The notes beneath the pieces were generated by a model. That model ran no database searches. It saw nothing but the letters and a program-made list of their open reading frames with translations, and had not been told where the DNA came from. Below, piece after piece: positions 35,512-44,190 of a DNA stretch of 46,553 bases. The stretch is from an uncultured Spirochaetales bacterium (lineage in GTDB: Bacteria > Spirochaetota > Spirochaetia > Sphaerochaetales > Sphaerochaetaceae): NCBI GenBank assembly GCA_902797395.1, contig CADBSO010000027.1:1-46553 (forward strand), written 5' to 3'. Made by a program: the position numbers and the translations under genes. Each line of letters begins with the position of its first letter. Positions within the stretch are counted from its first letter, which is position 1.

Positions 35512-36810
35512 ATGAGCAAGGTTGTGGTTATCCGCGGAGCAGGTGATCTGGCGAGCGCTGTTGCATTGAGATTGAAAAGGTCCGGATTCGATGTCCTTAT
35601 GTGTGAGATCGAGAAGCCGACTAGCATCAGAAGAACAGTTTGCTATTCCGAATGCATATATCAAGGTGAAATGGAAATAGAGGGCGTGAAAGCCGTTCGG
35701 GTTGATGGAATACCGCAGGCTAGCGATGCTTTCAGATCCGGAATGATAGCTGTCATGGCCGATCCTGCGGCTTCATGTCTGGCTGGCATTGATTGTCTGG
35801 CATTGGTGGATGCGATCCTTGCGAAGAGGAATACTGGAACGAAAAGGAGCATGGCTCCGCTGACTATCGCGCTCGGTCCGGGATTTGTAGCGGGAAAGGA
35901 TGTTCATGCTGTGATCGAGACCAAGCGCGGCCATTATTTGGGAATGGTGTATTATAGCGGATCGGCGTTGAAGAATACAGGCATACCCGGTGATATTATG
36001 GGCTTTTCAGCTGAAAGGGTGATGCATACTCCAGCTGCCGGAGTGTTTCGGAGCGATTTGAGCATAGGTGATTTTGTTCATAAGGGCGATGTCATAGCCA
36101 CAATCGGAGGACAGCCTGTTCTCGCCAAGATAACCGGTGTTCTCAGGGGGTTGCTCAGAAGCGGTCTGGAGGTTCCTGAGGGTTTCAAATGCGCTGATAT
36201 CGACCCGCGGAAGGACGCGGCCGGATATATAAATACCGTTTCGGATAAGGCGAGAGCCATATCGGGAAGCGTTCTGGAATGCATTTTGGAATATGTTTCC
36301 CTAAAGCGAGCGAAAGCTGCTGCCGCATCATCCGGGAACGCGGCTGTCGGGAGAATCGCATCGGACCAGGATTGCGTTGACATTTATGTTGATGGCTCAT
36401 GCAATGCTGATGCGTCCGCAATAGGATATGGGGTTGTCATAATAAGGGATAATCGTGTATACGAGTTTTCGGGAGAGGTCACGGATCCCTCTTATCGTGA
36501 ATTCAGGAACATAGCAGGAGAGATAGAGGCCAGCATGTTTGCTATGAGGTATTGCTTGGACAATGGCATAGGTGGCGTCAGGCTCCATTTCGATTATTCC
36601 GGACTTCGCGATTGGTGTACGGGCGCGTGGAAATGCAGGAATGTTCTCACACAAGGGTATAAGGAATTTTATGATGGCATAAAGGACCGGTTGAGCGTGA
36701 TTTGGGTGAAAGTCGAGGCTCATACGGGCAACAGGTATAACGAATTGGCTGACAAGCTTGCCAAAAAGTGCTTTTCGGATCATGTCGGAGATAGCAAACA
36801 AGAGCAGTGA
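35512..36810 (+). CDS. YqeB/EF2563-type molybdenum-hydroxylase accessory domain fused to RNase HI
   Basis: Residues ~1-265 match the EF2563/YqeB family, linked to selenium-dependent molybdenum hydroxylases. The match includes VVIRGAGDLASAVALRL (Rossmann-like), CEIEKPTSIRRTVCYSE, GPGFVAGKDVHAVIETKRGH and a biotinyl/SAF-like barrel with GDFVHKGDVIATIGG. After an Ala-rich linker, residues ~286-425 are RNase HI. Asp in DIYVDGSC, Glu in AGEIEA, Asp in HFDYSG and Asp in NELADKLAKK give all four catalytic acids. RNase HI cuts the RNA of RNA-DNA hybrids. The 432-residue frame is uninterrupted. GAGGTG upstream supports ATG 35512. No other molybdenum-hydroxylase gene is in the window. Confidence 0.88.
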   Translation: MSKVVVIRGAGDLASAVALRLKRSGFDVLMCEIEKPTSIRRTVCYSECIYQGEMEIEGVKAVRVDGIPQASDAFRSGMIAVMADPAASCLAGIDCLALVDAILAKRNTGTKRSMAPLTIALGPGFVAGKDVHAVIETKRGHYLGMVYYSGSALKNTGIPGDIMGFSAERVMHTPAAGVFRSDLSIGDFVHKGDVIATIGGQPVLAKITGVLRGLLRSGLEVPEGFKCADIDPRKDAAGYINTVSDKARAISGSVLECILEYVSLKRAKAAAASSGNAAVGRIASDQDCVDIYVDGSCNADASAIGYGVVIIRDNRVYEFSGEVTDPSYREFRNIAGEIEASMFAMRYCLDNGIGGVRLHFDYSGLRDWCTGAWKCRNVLTQGYKEFYDGIKDRLSVIWVKVEAHTGNRYNELADKLAKKCFSDHVGDSKQEQ

Positions 36811-37240
36811 GAAATCGGATGATGAGATTCTTTTCGAACTGGAGCATGCCCATAGCAGGCAGGAGGCCAGGGAGATAAGGAGGAAATATGCTGCCAGCAG
36901 GATTACTGGCAGGCAATCCATCAGGCTGCTGTCATCGCTCGAGCGTTTGGGGATGTATTTTCAGATTCTTGTTTTCGCTGTTTATATGTTCGCCGGATAT
37001 GTTTCGTATTCCGAGAGGATAGTTTATGGCCTGTATGACTTGAGCATTGTTTCGGGCGTGTTCATCCTTTTGTTTTCGCTTGTGGGGATAGCGTATGCGA
37101 TTTTCAAATCCGTAAAATCGAAGGCAAGCCCTGTCGGGTTCATATTGTTGTCATTGGTTCGGATTGCGGTTATGCTTGCGCTTGTGAGCATAGAGACCGC
37201 TTTGAAGCTTTTATCAAATGGAGGTTTGTTCAGTGTTTGA
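36782..37240 (+). CDS. Small membrane protein of unknown function
   Basis: I do not recognise this 152-residue protein. About 60 charged, helical residues (EKSDDEILFELEHAHSRQEAREIRRKYAAS) come first, followed by three probable membrane spans near 68-88, 93-115 and 125-147. ATG 36782 lies inside the end of the RNase H fusion, and the gene's stop lies eight bases inside ffh. It is therefore coupled between RNase H and the SRP GTPase. A role in membrane insertion is possible from position only. Confidence 0.6.
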   Translation: MSEIANKSSEKSDDEILFELEHAHSRQEAREIRRKYAASRITGRQSIRLLSSLERLGMYFQILVFAVYMFAGYVSYSERIVYGLYDLSIVSGVFILLFSLVGIAYAIFKSVKSKASPVGFILLSLVRIAVMLALVSIETALKLLSNGGLFSV

Positions 37241-38585
37241 GTCATTAGGCAGAAAAATATCGGGAATCTTCAAGTCGCTTTCGGGCAAAGGCAGAATTTC
37301 CGAAAGGAATATCGAGGAGGCGGTAGAGGAAATCAAGATAGCGCTTCTTGATGCGGATGTGAATTTGCGTGTCGTGAGGAGATTCATCAATTCCACGATA
37401 GAGGAGGCGAAGGGCAAAAAGGTCATAGAAAGCGTGAATCCCCAGCAGATGTTCACGAAAATCGTTCGCGATAAGATAGAGGAGCTTCTCAAGAGCGGAG
37501 GCGAGACCTCTTTGTCGTTGCGAGATCCGTCTCAGACATCGGTTGTTCTTCTTATGGGATTGCAGGGAAACGGAAAGACCACTACGGCTTCCAAGCTTGC
37601 ATTCAAGTTGAAATCCGAAGGGAGGAGGCCATTGCTTCTTGCTTGCGATTTGCAGCGCCCGGCGGCTATAGATCAGCTTGAGACGCTATCGAAGCAGATA
37701 GACGTGCCGATTTTCCTTGATAGGAATGAGAAGGATCCTGTGGCGCTTTCCAAACGTGGTTTGGATTATGCGAAAAAGAATCTCTATGATGTGCTGATAA
37801 TAGACACGGCAGGCCGCTTGAGCATTGATGAGGCGCTCATGAACCAGATAAGGGAGATAAAGGATGCGGTATCCCCATGTGAGAGCCTGTTTGTCGTTGA
37901 TTCCATGCTTGGCCAGATAGCTTGCGATGTCTCCAAGGCATTTAATGATAACGTGCCTATTACGGGTATAGTTCTGACTAAATTCGATAGCGACAGCAGA
38001 GGCGGAGTTGCAATGAGTCTCGCTGGCGTCGTTGGAAAGCCGATCAAATTCATAGGAACCGGTGAGAAGCCTCAGGATCTTGATGAATTTCATCCTGATA
38101 GGGTTGCTAACAGGATACTCGGAATGGGTGATGTTGTCAGTCTTGTTGAGAAAGCAGAGAAGGAGATATCCGAGAAAGAGGCGGATAGGCTTGCTAGGAA
38201 TCTTAAAAGCGGGACATATACAATATCTGATTACCTTCAGCAGCTTGATATGCAGGATAAGATGGGTGGCGCCGGAAAGATACTTTCCATGTTGGGAATG
38301 GGTGCTGTTCTTGATTCCAAAAAACTTGAGCAGGTTAAAAGCGAATTGAAAAGGGAGCGCGCCATAATAGGATCCATGACTGCTGCCGAAAAGGAGAACT
38401 ACAAGATAATAGGGCCGCCGAGAAGAAAGCGCATAGCGAACGGATCGGGGACCACTCAAGCTGATGTTGAGCGCTTCATACGCAAGTTTGAGAAAACCAA
38501 GATGATGATGCAGAAAGTCACGAAAAGCAAGAGGATGCAGGCCGAGCTTGAGAAGCAGTTCGGAAATGCTGATCTTCCGGAATGA
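37233..38585 (+). CDS. ffh: Signal recognition particle protein Ffh
   Basis: Ffh with the SRP RNA (17463-17563) delivers nascent membrane proteins to FtsY at the membrane. The 450-residue protein has the N domain, then the G domain with GLQGNGKTTTASKLA, DLQRPAAIDQL, DTAGRLSIDE and LTKFDSDSRGG. The Met-rich M domain follows (MLGMG, KMMMQKVTKSKRM). The start is GTG 37233 with GGAGG eight bases upstream. The motif GQIACDVSKAF replaces the usual GQDAVNxAKxF, a modest divergence. Confidence 0.96.
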   Translation: MFESLGRKISGIFKSLSGKGRISERNIEEAVEEIKIALLDADVNLRVVRRFINSTIEEAKGKKVIESVNPQQMFTKIVRDKIEELLKSGGETSLSLRDPSQTSVVLLMGLQGNGKTTTASKLAFKLKSEGRRPLLLACDLQRPAAIDQLETLSKQIDVPIFLDRNEKDPVALSKRGLDYAKKNLYDVLIIDTAGRLSIDEALMNQIREIKDAVSPCESLFVVDSMLGQIACDVSKAFNDNVPITGIVLTKFDSDSRGGVAMSLAGVVGKPIKFIGTGEKPQDLDEFHPDRVANRILGMGDVVSLVEKAEKEISEKEADRLARNLKSGTYTISDYLQQLDMQDKMGGAGKILSMLGMGAVLDSKKLEQVKSELKRERAIIGSMTAAEKENYKIIGPPRRKRIANGSGTTQADVERFIRKFEKTKMMMQKVTKSKRMQAELEKQFGNADLPE

Positions 38586-38608
38586 TTCGTCTGTGAAGAT
38601 TGCAAGCC

Positions 38609-38646
38609 AAAAAAAAAAGACCGCCGTTTGTTCGGCGGTTTTTTTT
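38609..38646. terminator. Bidirectional intrinsic terminator between ffh and greA
   Basis: ACCGCCG and CGGCGGT form a seven-base-pair stem around TTTGTT. An A-run (38609-38618) and a T-run (38639-38646) flank it, so it can stop transcription from both convergent genes. Confidence 0.92.
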
Positions 38647-38669
38647 TGCCCTTTGCAGATATTATTCCA

Positions 38670-41324
38670 TCAGCTTATGCTTATTCCCTCGATTTTTCCT
38701 ATTGTGAAAGCGTAATGCGTGTCATTCAGCTCAAACTCGAGTCTTTCGCCACTAGTGTGCCCGTACAGCTTTCTGCCGAGAGGCGAGTTGAACGATATTA
38801 TGTCTCTGTCGGCATCGCTTTCCCATGGGCCGAGTATGGTGAACGTAAGAACGCTTCCATCATCATTGTTGAGTTCTACTTTGCATCCGAATGATATGCT
38901 GGACGGATCTATATCCTCCTGTCTGACGACGAAAGCCTTGGAGATTTCATCTTCAAGGGTGCTTACATTGGCGTTCAGGACTTTCTGCCTGTCCTTGGCG
39001 TATTGGTACTCGCTGTTTTCCCTCAGGTCGCCGAGCTCTCTTGCCTTCGCTATGTCCGCCGCATTTTTGGGAAGCTCAATCTTGAGGAGATTCTCATATT
39101 CCTTCTGTTTTTTGGAATATGAGGCGAAAGTGCACAGGAGTTTTTTCGGAAGCGTATCCTGCTGGGCATTGGATTCGCTGTTTTCAACATCCGGACATTT
39201 TGCGGATATTGCCTTCTTAAGCTTTACTTTCGTTATATCATCTATGCTTTGGTTTCTGTCTATCGACCAATACAGCACGGTGAGGATCGTATTGTCATCG
39301 CATTTGCTTATGAAATCGGCAAGCTTGCCGTTGTCTATCAGGTTCTGGCTGATGTACTTGGCGCTTGGCGATTTTGTGAACGTATGGATTACGTCCAGCT
39401 GTATGGATATCAGATCGAATTCGTTCTGAGAAACTCTGCTCCAGTTTTTCGGATCCGGATACATCTTCATGAAATACGTGAAAAGATCCGGATTCTGCTT
39501 GGAGAGGAAGATGGATTTCTTCATCATTCTCTCTTCAAATGTGGAGTCTCCGTTTTTAGTGAAAATCCTTGTTATGTACGTCATGGGCTGCTTGGTGTAG
39601 AAGTCCTCAAGCTCTTCTTCCCATTTCTCATCGTATTTTCTTATTCCGTCGACGTAATCCTTTTTGATTTCGGCATCCTGAATGTCCATATAGTATTCGG
39701 TCTTCGCATCGTCCGGTATGCTTGCGAACACTTCCTTCTCGGTGTGGTACAGGTGCTTCTGTATCCTTTCGATCCTGTATTTTCCTTTAAGCAGCTCCTC
39801 CAGGAAAAGATATGATACGACATAGTTCTTGCTTATATCATGCGCTTTCAGGAAATTCGTGAAGTATTGGAGCATGCTCTGGAAGCTTTCGGATTCCTGA
39901 TCGCCTTCCGTTTGCAGGAAGAGCCGCGTCGTCTTTATCTTGTTGTAGATGCTGCTCTCGTTTCTGAATTGCCGATATATCTTTTCCTCGTAGGCGATAG
40001 GGGTGTCTCTGACTTCATATTCGTCGTTTTTGTTCTGAACGGTGGATATGTAGTTGTCATCCTTTATTATTTTCTTTATCTCGTCTTGGAACTTGCTGAA
40101 TTCGTTTGCTTTGAGCACGCTTGGGACAAGTTCCGCCTTCATCAGCTTTATCGTGTTGACATCGCTTTTGATGAGCGTGACAAGACCCCATCTCGGATCG
40201 TCAATGAATTTCTGCCTGAGCTTTTCCCTATTGGCGAACTCCTTGAGAACCATTATGTGCCCTTTGTCCAGAATCGAAAGGCTCTTGTTTGCCATTTCAA
40301 TTGACATCTTATGTCCGCGCTTCTCTACGAAATCTATGGTTACAAACTGGTTGCTGACACTCGTTATCCTTCCCAATCCGAAGGTCGAGTGGCTTACGAA
40401 CGCCTTTTCCTCGATTTGAACAAACTTCTCGAATTTGTCTATGGCTTGCAGGACATTGGTTTTGCCCTCATCGAGCAGACCGGAGGATTCGAGGCAGGAT
40501 TCGCATCTTTCCGATTTCCCGTACAGGACCCTGTATTGGTCGACGAGATTCGCCTTGACTTTGGAATTGGCGCCGTCTGGATCGTTCTTCAGCATTTCCT
40601 TGAGAAGGGAAACGGAATATGCCACATTGTCGTGGTTTCTTTTCTCCAATTCCGCGAGAATGAGGTTGATCTTGTCCTTTTCTATGGTCTTCATCGCTCT
40701 TGAGAGCGTGTTGATCATGTATTTCTTGTCGCCGTCGCCGATGATCTCGTCCAACGATATGGAGCAGATCTTCAGCTCCTGGGGGTTGTTTTTGCGTATG
40801 GATCTCTGCACGGCTTTCTTCAGGTCTATTATCGCGCTGTCCCTTTTTCCTTCGCTCAAATGGATTTTTGACAGCTCCTGAAGATGATGCGTATCCAAAA
40901 GGTCCTGGTCGAGGTATTTTTCTATCGCATCCTTTTGCAGCGAGATGTCAGCATCCATCTTTTTCAGAACATTGCATATCAGGCTGAGCGAATTCAGGTT
41001 CTGGTTGTCATAATCGGCTATTGTTTTGGCGAAGAAAAGGGCATGTTCGAACTTATTGGCCTTCATTGACTTGTCAACAAGCGACATCATTGCCCTGTCA
41101 TCGGATTTATTTCTTATCAAGTCGATATCCGCTTTGACGAACTTTGCGAGCGGCTTGTCCAGGTTCTTGGTTTTTTTCTCGAGATTCTGCAGCTCCTTTC
41201 CTGATACGTCCAGTTCGATGACCGAATTGTGCAGCTGTTCATATTCGGATACTTCATACGAAAACAGAGTCGTCTGAGCAATCGCTTCAGAGTCGAGCTT
41301 CTCATTAATTTGTTCTATGTTCAT
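38670..41324 (-). CDS. greA: GreA-type transcript cleavage factor with large N-terminal extension
   Basis: GreA enters the RNA polymerase secondary channel and triggers cleavage of backtracked RNA. Only the last ~150 of 884 residues are the GreA unit: the coiled-coil with ARELGDLRENSEYQYAKDRQ, carrying the catalytic acidic tip, and the FKBP-like domain ending near SPLGRKLYGHTSG. The ~730-residue front part is helical, charged and rich in Lys/Glu/Asp, with TPR-like helical pairs early and a short beta module (FGLGRITSVSNQFVTIDF) in the middle. Long GreA proteins like this are known from spirochaetes and chlamydiae; the extension's role is unknown. ATG 41324 has GAGGT just upstream. Confidence 0.92.
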   Translation of the reverse strand: MNIEQINEKLDSEAIAQTTLFSYEVSEYEQLHNSVIELDVSGKELQNLEKKTKNLDKPLAKFVKADIDLIRNKSDDRAMMSLVDKSMKANKFEHALFFAKTIADYDNQNLNSLSLICNVLKKMDADISLQKDAIEKYLDQDLLDTHHLQELSKIHLSEGKRDSAIIDLKKAVQRSIRKNNPQELKICSISLDEIIGDGDKKYMINTLSRAMKTIEKDKINLILAELEKRNHDNVAYSVSLLKEMLKNDPDGANSKVKANLVDQYRVLYGKSERCESCLESSGLLDEGKTNVLQAIDKFEKFVQIEEKAFVSHSTFGLGRITSVSNQFVTIDFVEKRGHKMSIEMANKSLSILDKGHIMVLKEFANREKLRQKFIDDPRWGLVTLIKSDVNTIKLMKAELVPSVLKANEFSKFQDEIKKIIKDDNYISTVQNKNDEYEVRDTPIAYEEKIYRQFRNESSIYNKIKTTRLFLQTEGDQESESFQSMLQYFTNFLKAHDISKNYVVSYLFLEELLKGKYRIERIQKHLYHTEKEVFASIPDDAKTEYYMDIQDAEIKKDYVDGIRKYDEKWEEELEDFYTKQPMTYITRIFTKNGDSTFEERMMKKSIFLSKQNPDLFTYFMKMYPDPKNWSRVSQNEFDLISIQLDVIHTFTKSPSAKYISQNLIDNGKLADFISKCDDNTILTVLYWSIDRNQSIDDITKVKLKKAISAKCPDVENSESNAQQDTLPKKLLCTFASYSKKQKEYENLLKIELPKNAADIAKARELGDLRENSEYQYAKDRQKVLNANVSTLEDEISKAFVVRQEDIDPSSISFGCKVELNNDDGSVLTFTILGPWESDADRDIISFNSPLGRKLYGHTSGERLEFELNDTHYAFTIGKIEGISIS

Positions 41325-41346
41325 AGCGACCTCGTTAAATTCCGCA

Positions 41347-41504
41347 TTTAGGGCGGTTCCAATAACCCGGGAATCCGGATCCGCCGGACGCAAAACCGGA
41401 AAAAGCCTTGAAACTCATCAGCATATCCGCATTCTACGCTGGTTTTTCATTTTGAAAACCCATCAGCATATCCGAACGGCAGGTTTTTTGGAAGTCCCCT
41501 TTAA
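41347..41504. repeat. Family B dispersed inverted repeat, copy B7 (upstream of greA)
   Basis: The left end TTTAGGGCGGTTCCAATAACC faces a right end whose complement is TTAAAGGGGACTTCCAAAAAACC. Inside, CATCAGCATATCCG occurs twice as a direct repeat (41418-41431 and 41461-41474). It lies 22 bp before the greA start codon, the same geometry as copies B1 and B4. Confidence 0.65.
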
Positions 41505-41673
41505 TTTTTCATCCGCCAGCCTAACATCGTCTTTTCGCCAGTCTGATGCTTGCTCTTGACAAAAAAGCCGACATGTTATTAACATTTAACGCCAAAAAAT
41601 TATCTGTTCATAATATCATTTTTTTCCAATAATTTCAAAACATGCCCGTATTCGATCCATATTTGACATGAAA

Positions 41674-41702
41674 TTGACATTAGATGATTCAATGAATATA
41701 AT
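41674..41702 (+). promoter_or_regulatory. Fully consensus sigma70 promoter upstream of rho
   Basis: TTGACA (41674-41679) and TATAAT (41697-41702) are both perfect and exactly 17 bases apart. Transcription would start near 41709. The first plausible gene on this strand is rho, ~600 bp on, so the promoter serves either a long rho leader or a small RNA. Confidence 0.75.
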
Positions 41703-41708
41703 ATGACA

Positions 41709-41777
41709 ACGATTGCGATGCTTTTTGGGCATCGGGGGTGCTTCAGACTCATTGCAGAAGCCGAATTCTTCGGTTTT
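41709..41777 (+). ncRNA. Possible small RNA or attenuated leader
   Basis: Directly after the consensus promoter come two hairpins: CGATGC-TTTTTGG-GCATCG (41716-41734) and CCGAA-TTC-TTCGG (41761-41773) followed by TTTT. The second could act as a weak terminator, giving a ~65-nt RNA, or as an attenuator of rho. The stem is only five pairs, so this is tentative. No homology to a known RNA is recognised. Confidence 0.3.
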
Positions 41778-41905
41778 GAAGAGATGTTTCCGTAAAAAAT
41801 CCAGAAGCTGTTCGCGGCTTTAGCAGATCAGGCGTCAGAGCGTTTTCGTTCTTTCGACGCGCTTTTGCTTTTTCACCCTTGTGCAATCATTTACAGGAAA
41901 ATCCT

Positions 41906-42092
41906 GGTTCTGTCCGAACAGGCTGCTGATGCGGCAGAGCCGCAGAGCCGAGCGTGCGCCGGAAAGGCTGATGCCGGATAAGGCTTCGCGCTTATTCGAA
42001 TGGCTTTCGCTGCAAGATGCGCATATGCGTCGCATGCCCGGTGATTGGGTATGGCTGAATAGGTGATTGTTCATTTATTCTGACATAGCCGA
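41906..42092 (+). repeat. Family A dispersed repeat, copy A2 (full-size, degenerate)
   Basis: This segment aligns along its length with the reverse complement of 46354-46553. Shared blocks include TGTCCGAA, GGCAGAGCCGCAGAGCCG, GGATAAGGCTTCG, TTCGAATGGCTTTCG (CCAAATGGCTTTGCG elsewhere) and the final GACATAGCC. Its ends are eroded, so it is an older copy. It lies in the long rho leader. Confidence 0.7.
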
Positions 42093-42241
42093 TGGCGTTT
42101 TCAAAAAAAAGAACTGCTATTCGAAAATGCCTGCGGTTTTTTCAAGTGGTTTCCCGTCCTTGAGGTTTGCATGCGTCTTCCGGGCGCAAGGTGTTTGACG
42201 GTAATTCTTGGAACGCGCATATCAGACAACCGGACACGATG

Positions 42242-42261
42242 GAACGAATTATCATTCGTTC
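42242..42261. promoter_or_regulatory. Inverted repeat in the rho leader
   Basis: GAACGAAT and ATTCGTTC form a perfect eight-base inverted repeat around TATC, 46 bp before the chosen rho start. It could be an RNA hairpin or a protein site. If rho starts at an earlier ATG (42239 or 42167) it would be coding. Confidence 0.45.
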
Positions 42262-42307
42262 GGACATGGCCAAATCTTTCACATTAAGGATATACGAGAA
42301 TACGAAT

Positions 42308-44155
42308 ATGGAAAATGAAGAGAAGAAGAGCGTTAGGAGACGTGTGGTGCTGTCGAGCCGCAAGAGAAGCAATGCGGCTTCAGCCGCCGTTGTCGCATCC
42401 GATGATTCGGATGCTTTGGGAGTTGGAAACGAATCGAACTGCGGTTCGGACGGCACGGTATTTTCCGGAATCCCCGAAAATGGCGTTCAGAGGGAAACGG
42501 CAGGCAATTCGGATGCTGTCGCCTCTGCGGACGAGATGAGTCTGTTCGGGGAAGCTTCCGAGAGGGAGAGCGATGGCGATGAGGTTCGTTTTGATTCGCG
42601 TGCCTCGGTCGAATCTCCGGAGTCTTCGTCTGACGATGACTCTCAAATGCAAAAGCCGGAAATCGCGCCTGCATATCCTCGTCGCAGGGTGTCGTCCAGA
42701 TTGTCGGAGCGCTATCAGTCCGATGAGCAGTCGCCCCGATTGAAGGGTTATGCGAAGAGGACATTCGCTGACAGGCCGAAGAGGGGAAGAGCGAATGTGA
42801 GGAATTCCAAGGATATAATGAGGTCGGATTCCGATTTCCAGTTCGAGTCGGACGAGGGGCTTGATTTCAATAGCATATCGCCTGATAAGATAGTGTTCGT
42901 GAACGATTATATAAGCATGCAGATTCCTCAGTTGCGCGAGGTCGCTTGCGAGTTAGGACTGGATAGGGATCGGATTTTCGAATTGAAGAAGCAGGAGCTT
43001 GTTACTGAGATATTGAAGTGCAAGGCATACGCGGGTTTCAATATCAGGTCGGTCGGAACGCTGGAGATACTTCCCGAAGGCAGCTTCGGATTCCTCAGAA
43101 GCGAAATAAACAGCTATCTGCCTGGTCCTGAGGATGTTTTCGTTTCTCCGCAATTGATAAAGTCATATGCGCTTAAGACCGGAGATGTGGTTTCATGCAT
43201 GCTTCGCAATCCTCAGGCCAGTGAAAGGTTTTTCGCAGTGCAGAAGATACTGAGCGTGAACGATTGCGATCCTGCTCTTGCCAGGGGCAGGGTTCCGTTT
43301 GACAGCCTTACGCCTCTTTATCCGGATTCGATTCTGAATTTGGAAGGGATGAAGAATGATATCTCCATGAGGATAGTCAATCTGTTCGCTCCGATAGGAA
43401 AGGGCCAGCGCGCATTGATAACCGCTCCGCCGCGAACCGGAAAGACCATTTTGCTTCAGAAGATCGCGAATGCGATAACGGATAATTATCCGGATATAAA
43501 GCTTCTTGTTCTTTTGGTTGATGAACGACCCGAGGAAGTGACGGATATGAGGAGGAATGTCAAAGGCGAGGTTATAGCGTCTACATTTGATGAGCAGGCC
43601 CAGCGCCATGTGAGCGTTGCGGAAATGGTTATAGAGAAAGCCAAAAGGCAGGTTGAGTACGGCAAGGACGTGGTCATACTTCTTGATTCGATAACCAGAT
43701 TGGCTAGAGCGTATAACCAAACCGCTCCGGCAAGCGGAAAAGTCCTTTCCGGCGGCGTGGACTCCAATGCGCTTCATAAGCCTAAGAGGTTTTTCGGCGC
43801 GGCAAGGAACATTGAGAACGGCGGATCGCTTACCATAATCGCCTCCGCGCTGATAGAAACCGGAAGCAGAATGGATGAGGTCATATTTGAGGAATTCAAG
43901 GGAACTGGAAACTGTGAAATAGTTCTTGACAGGAGGATTTCCGATAAGCGCGTGTATCCTGCTATAAACCTCAAGAAAAGCGGAACGAGGAAAGAGGAGC
44001 TTCTGATAAATCAGGATGACCTTGCCAAGATATGGCTTTTGAGAAATGCGATAAACTCAATGGACGATGTGGATATGACCGAATTTGTCATAGAAAAAAT
44101 GAGGAGATACGAATCGAACCAGATTTTCCTCGGTTCGATGATGAACAGCAAGTGA
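42308..44155 (+). CDS. rho: Transcription termination factor Rho with acidic N-terminal extension
   Basis: Rho is a hexameric RNA helicase that ends untranslated transcripts. Residues ~195 onwards form the normal protein: the RNA-binding domain with [12 protein letters not shown] and [24 protein letters not shown], and the ATPase with [21 protein letters not shown] near residue 375. [26 protein letters not shown] and the secondary RNA loop follow. The first ~190 residues are Ser/Asp/Glu/Arg-rich and probably disordered, making 615 residues against ~420 in E. coli. The start is uncertain. ATG 42308 with GAGA nearby is my choice; ATG 42266, 42239 and 42167 are in frame. Confidence 0.93.
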   Translation: MENEEKKSVRRRVVLSSRKRSNAASAAVVASDDSDALGVGNESNCGSDGTVFSGIPENGVQRETAGNSDAVASADEMSLFGEASERESDGDEVRFDSRASVESPESSSDDDSQMQKPEIAPAYPRRRVSSRLSERYQSDEQSPRLKGYAKRTFADRPKRGRANVRNSKDIMRSDSDFQFESDEGLDFNSISPDKIVFVNDYISMQIPQLREVACELGLDRDRIFELKKQELVTEILKCKAYAGFNIRSVGTLEILPEGSFGFLRSEINSYLPGPEDVFVSPQLIKSYALKTGDVVSCMLRNPQASERFFAVQKILSVNDCDPALARGRVPFDSLTPLYPDSILNLEGMKNDISMRIVNLFAPIGKGQRALITAPPRTGKTILLQKIANAITDNYPDIKLLVLLVDERPEEVTDMRRNVKGEVIASTFDEQAQRHVSVAEMVIEKAKRQVEYGKDVVILLDSITRLARAYNQTAPASGKVLSGGVDSNALHKPKRFFGAARNIENGGSLTIIASALIETGSRMDEVIFEEFKGTGNCEIVLDRRISDKRVYPAINLKKSGTRKEELLINQDDLAKIWLLRNAINSMDDVDMTEFVIEKMRRYESNQIFLGSMMNSK

Positions 44156-44161
44156 GACTTG

Positions 44162-44190
44162 GAGCGCCTTTTCAAAGGCGCTCTTTCAGT
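44162..44190. terminator. Intrinsic terminator after rho
   Basis: GAGCGCCTT and AAGGCGCTC form a nine-base-pair stem around TTCA, followed by TTT on the plus strand. It ends the rho transcript. It also covers the end of the minus-strand WYL pseudogene. Confidence 0.8.
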
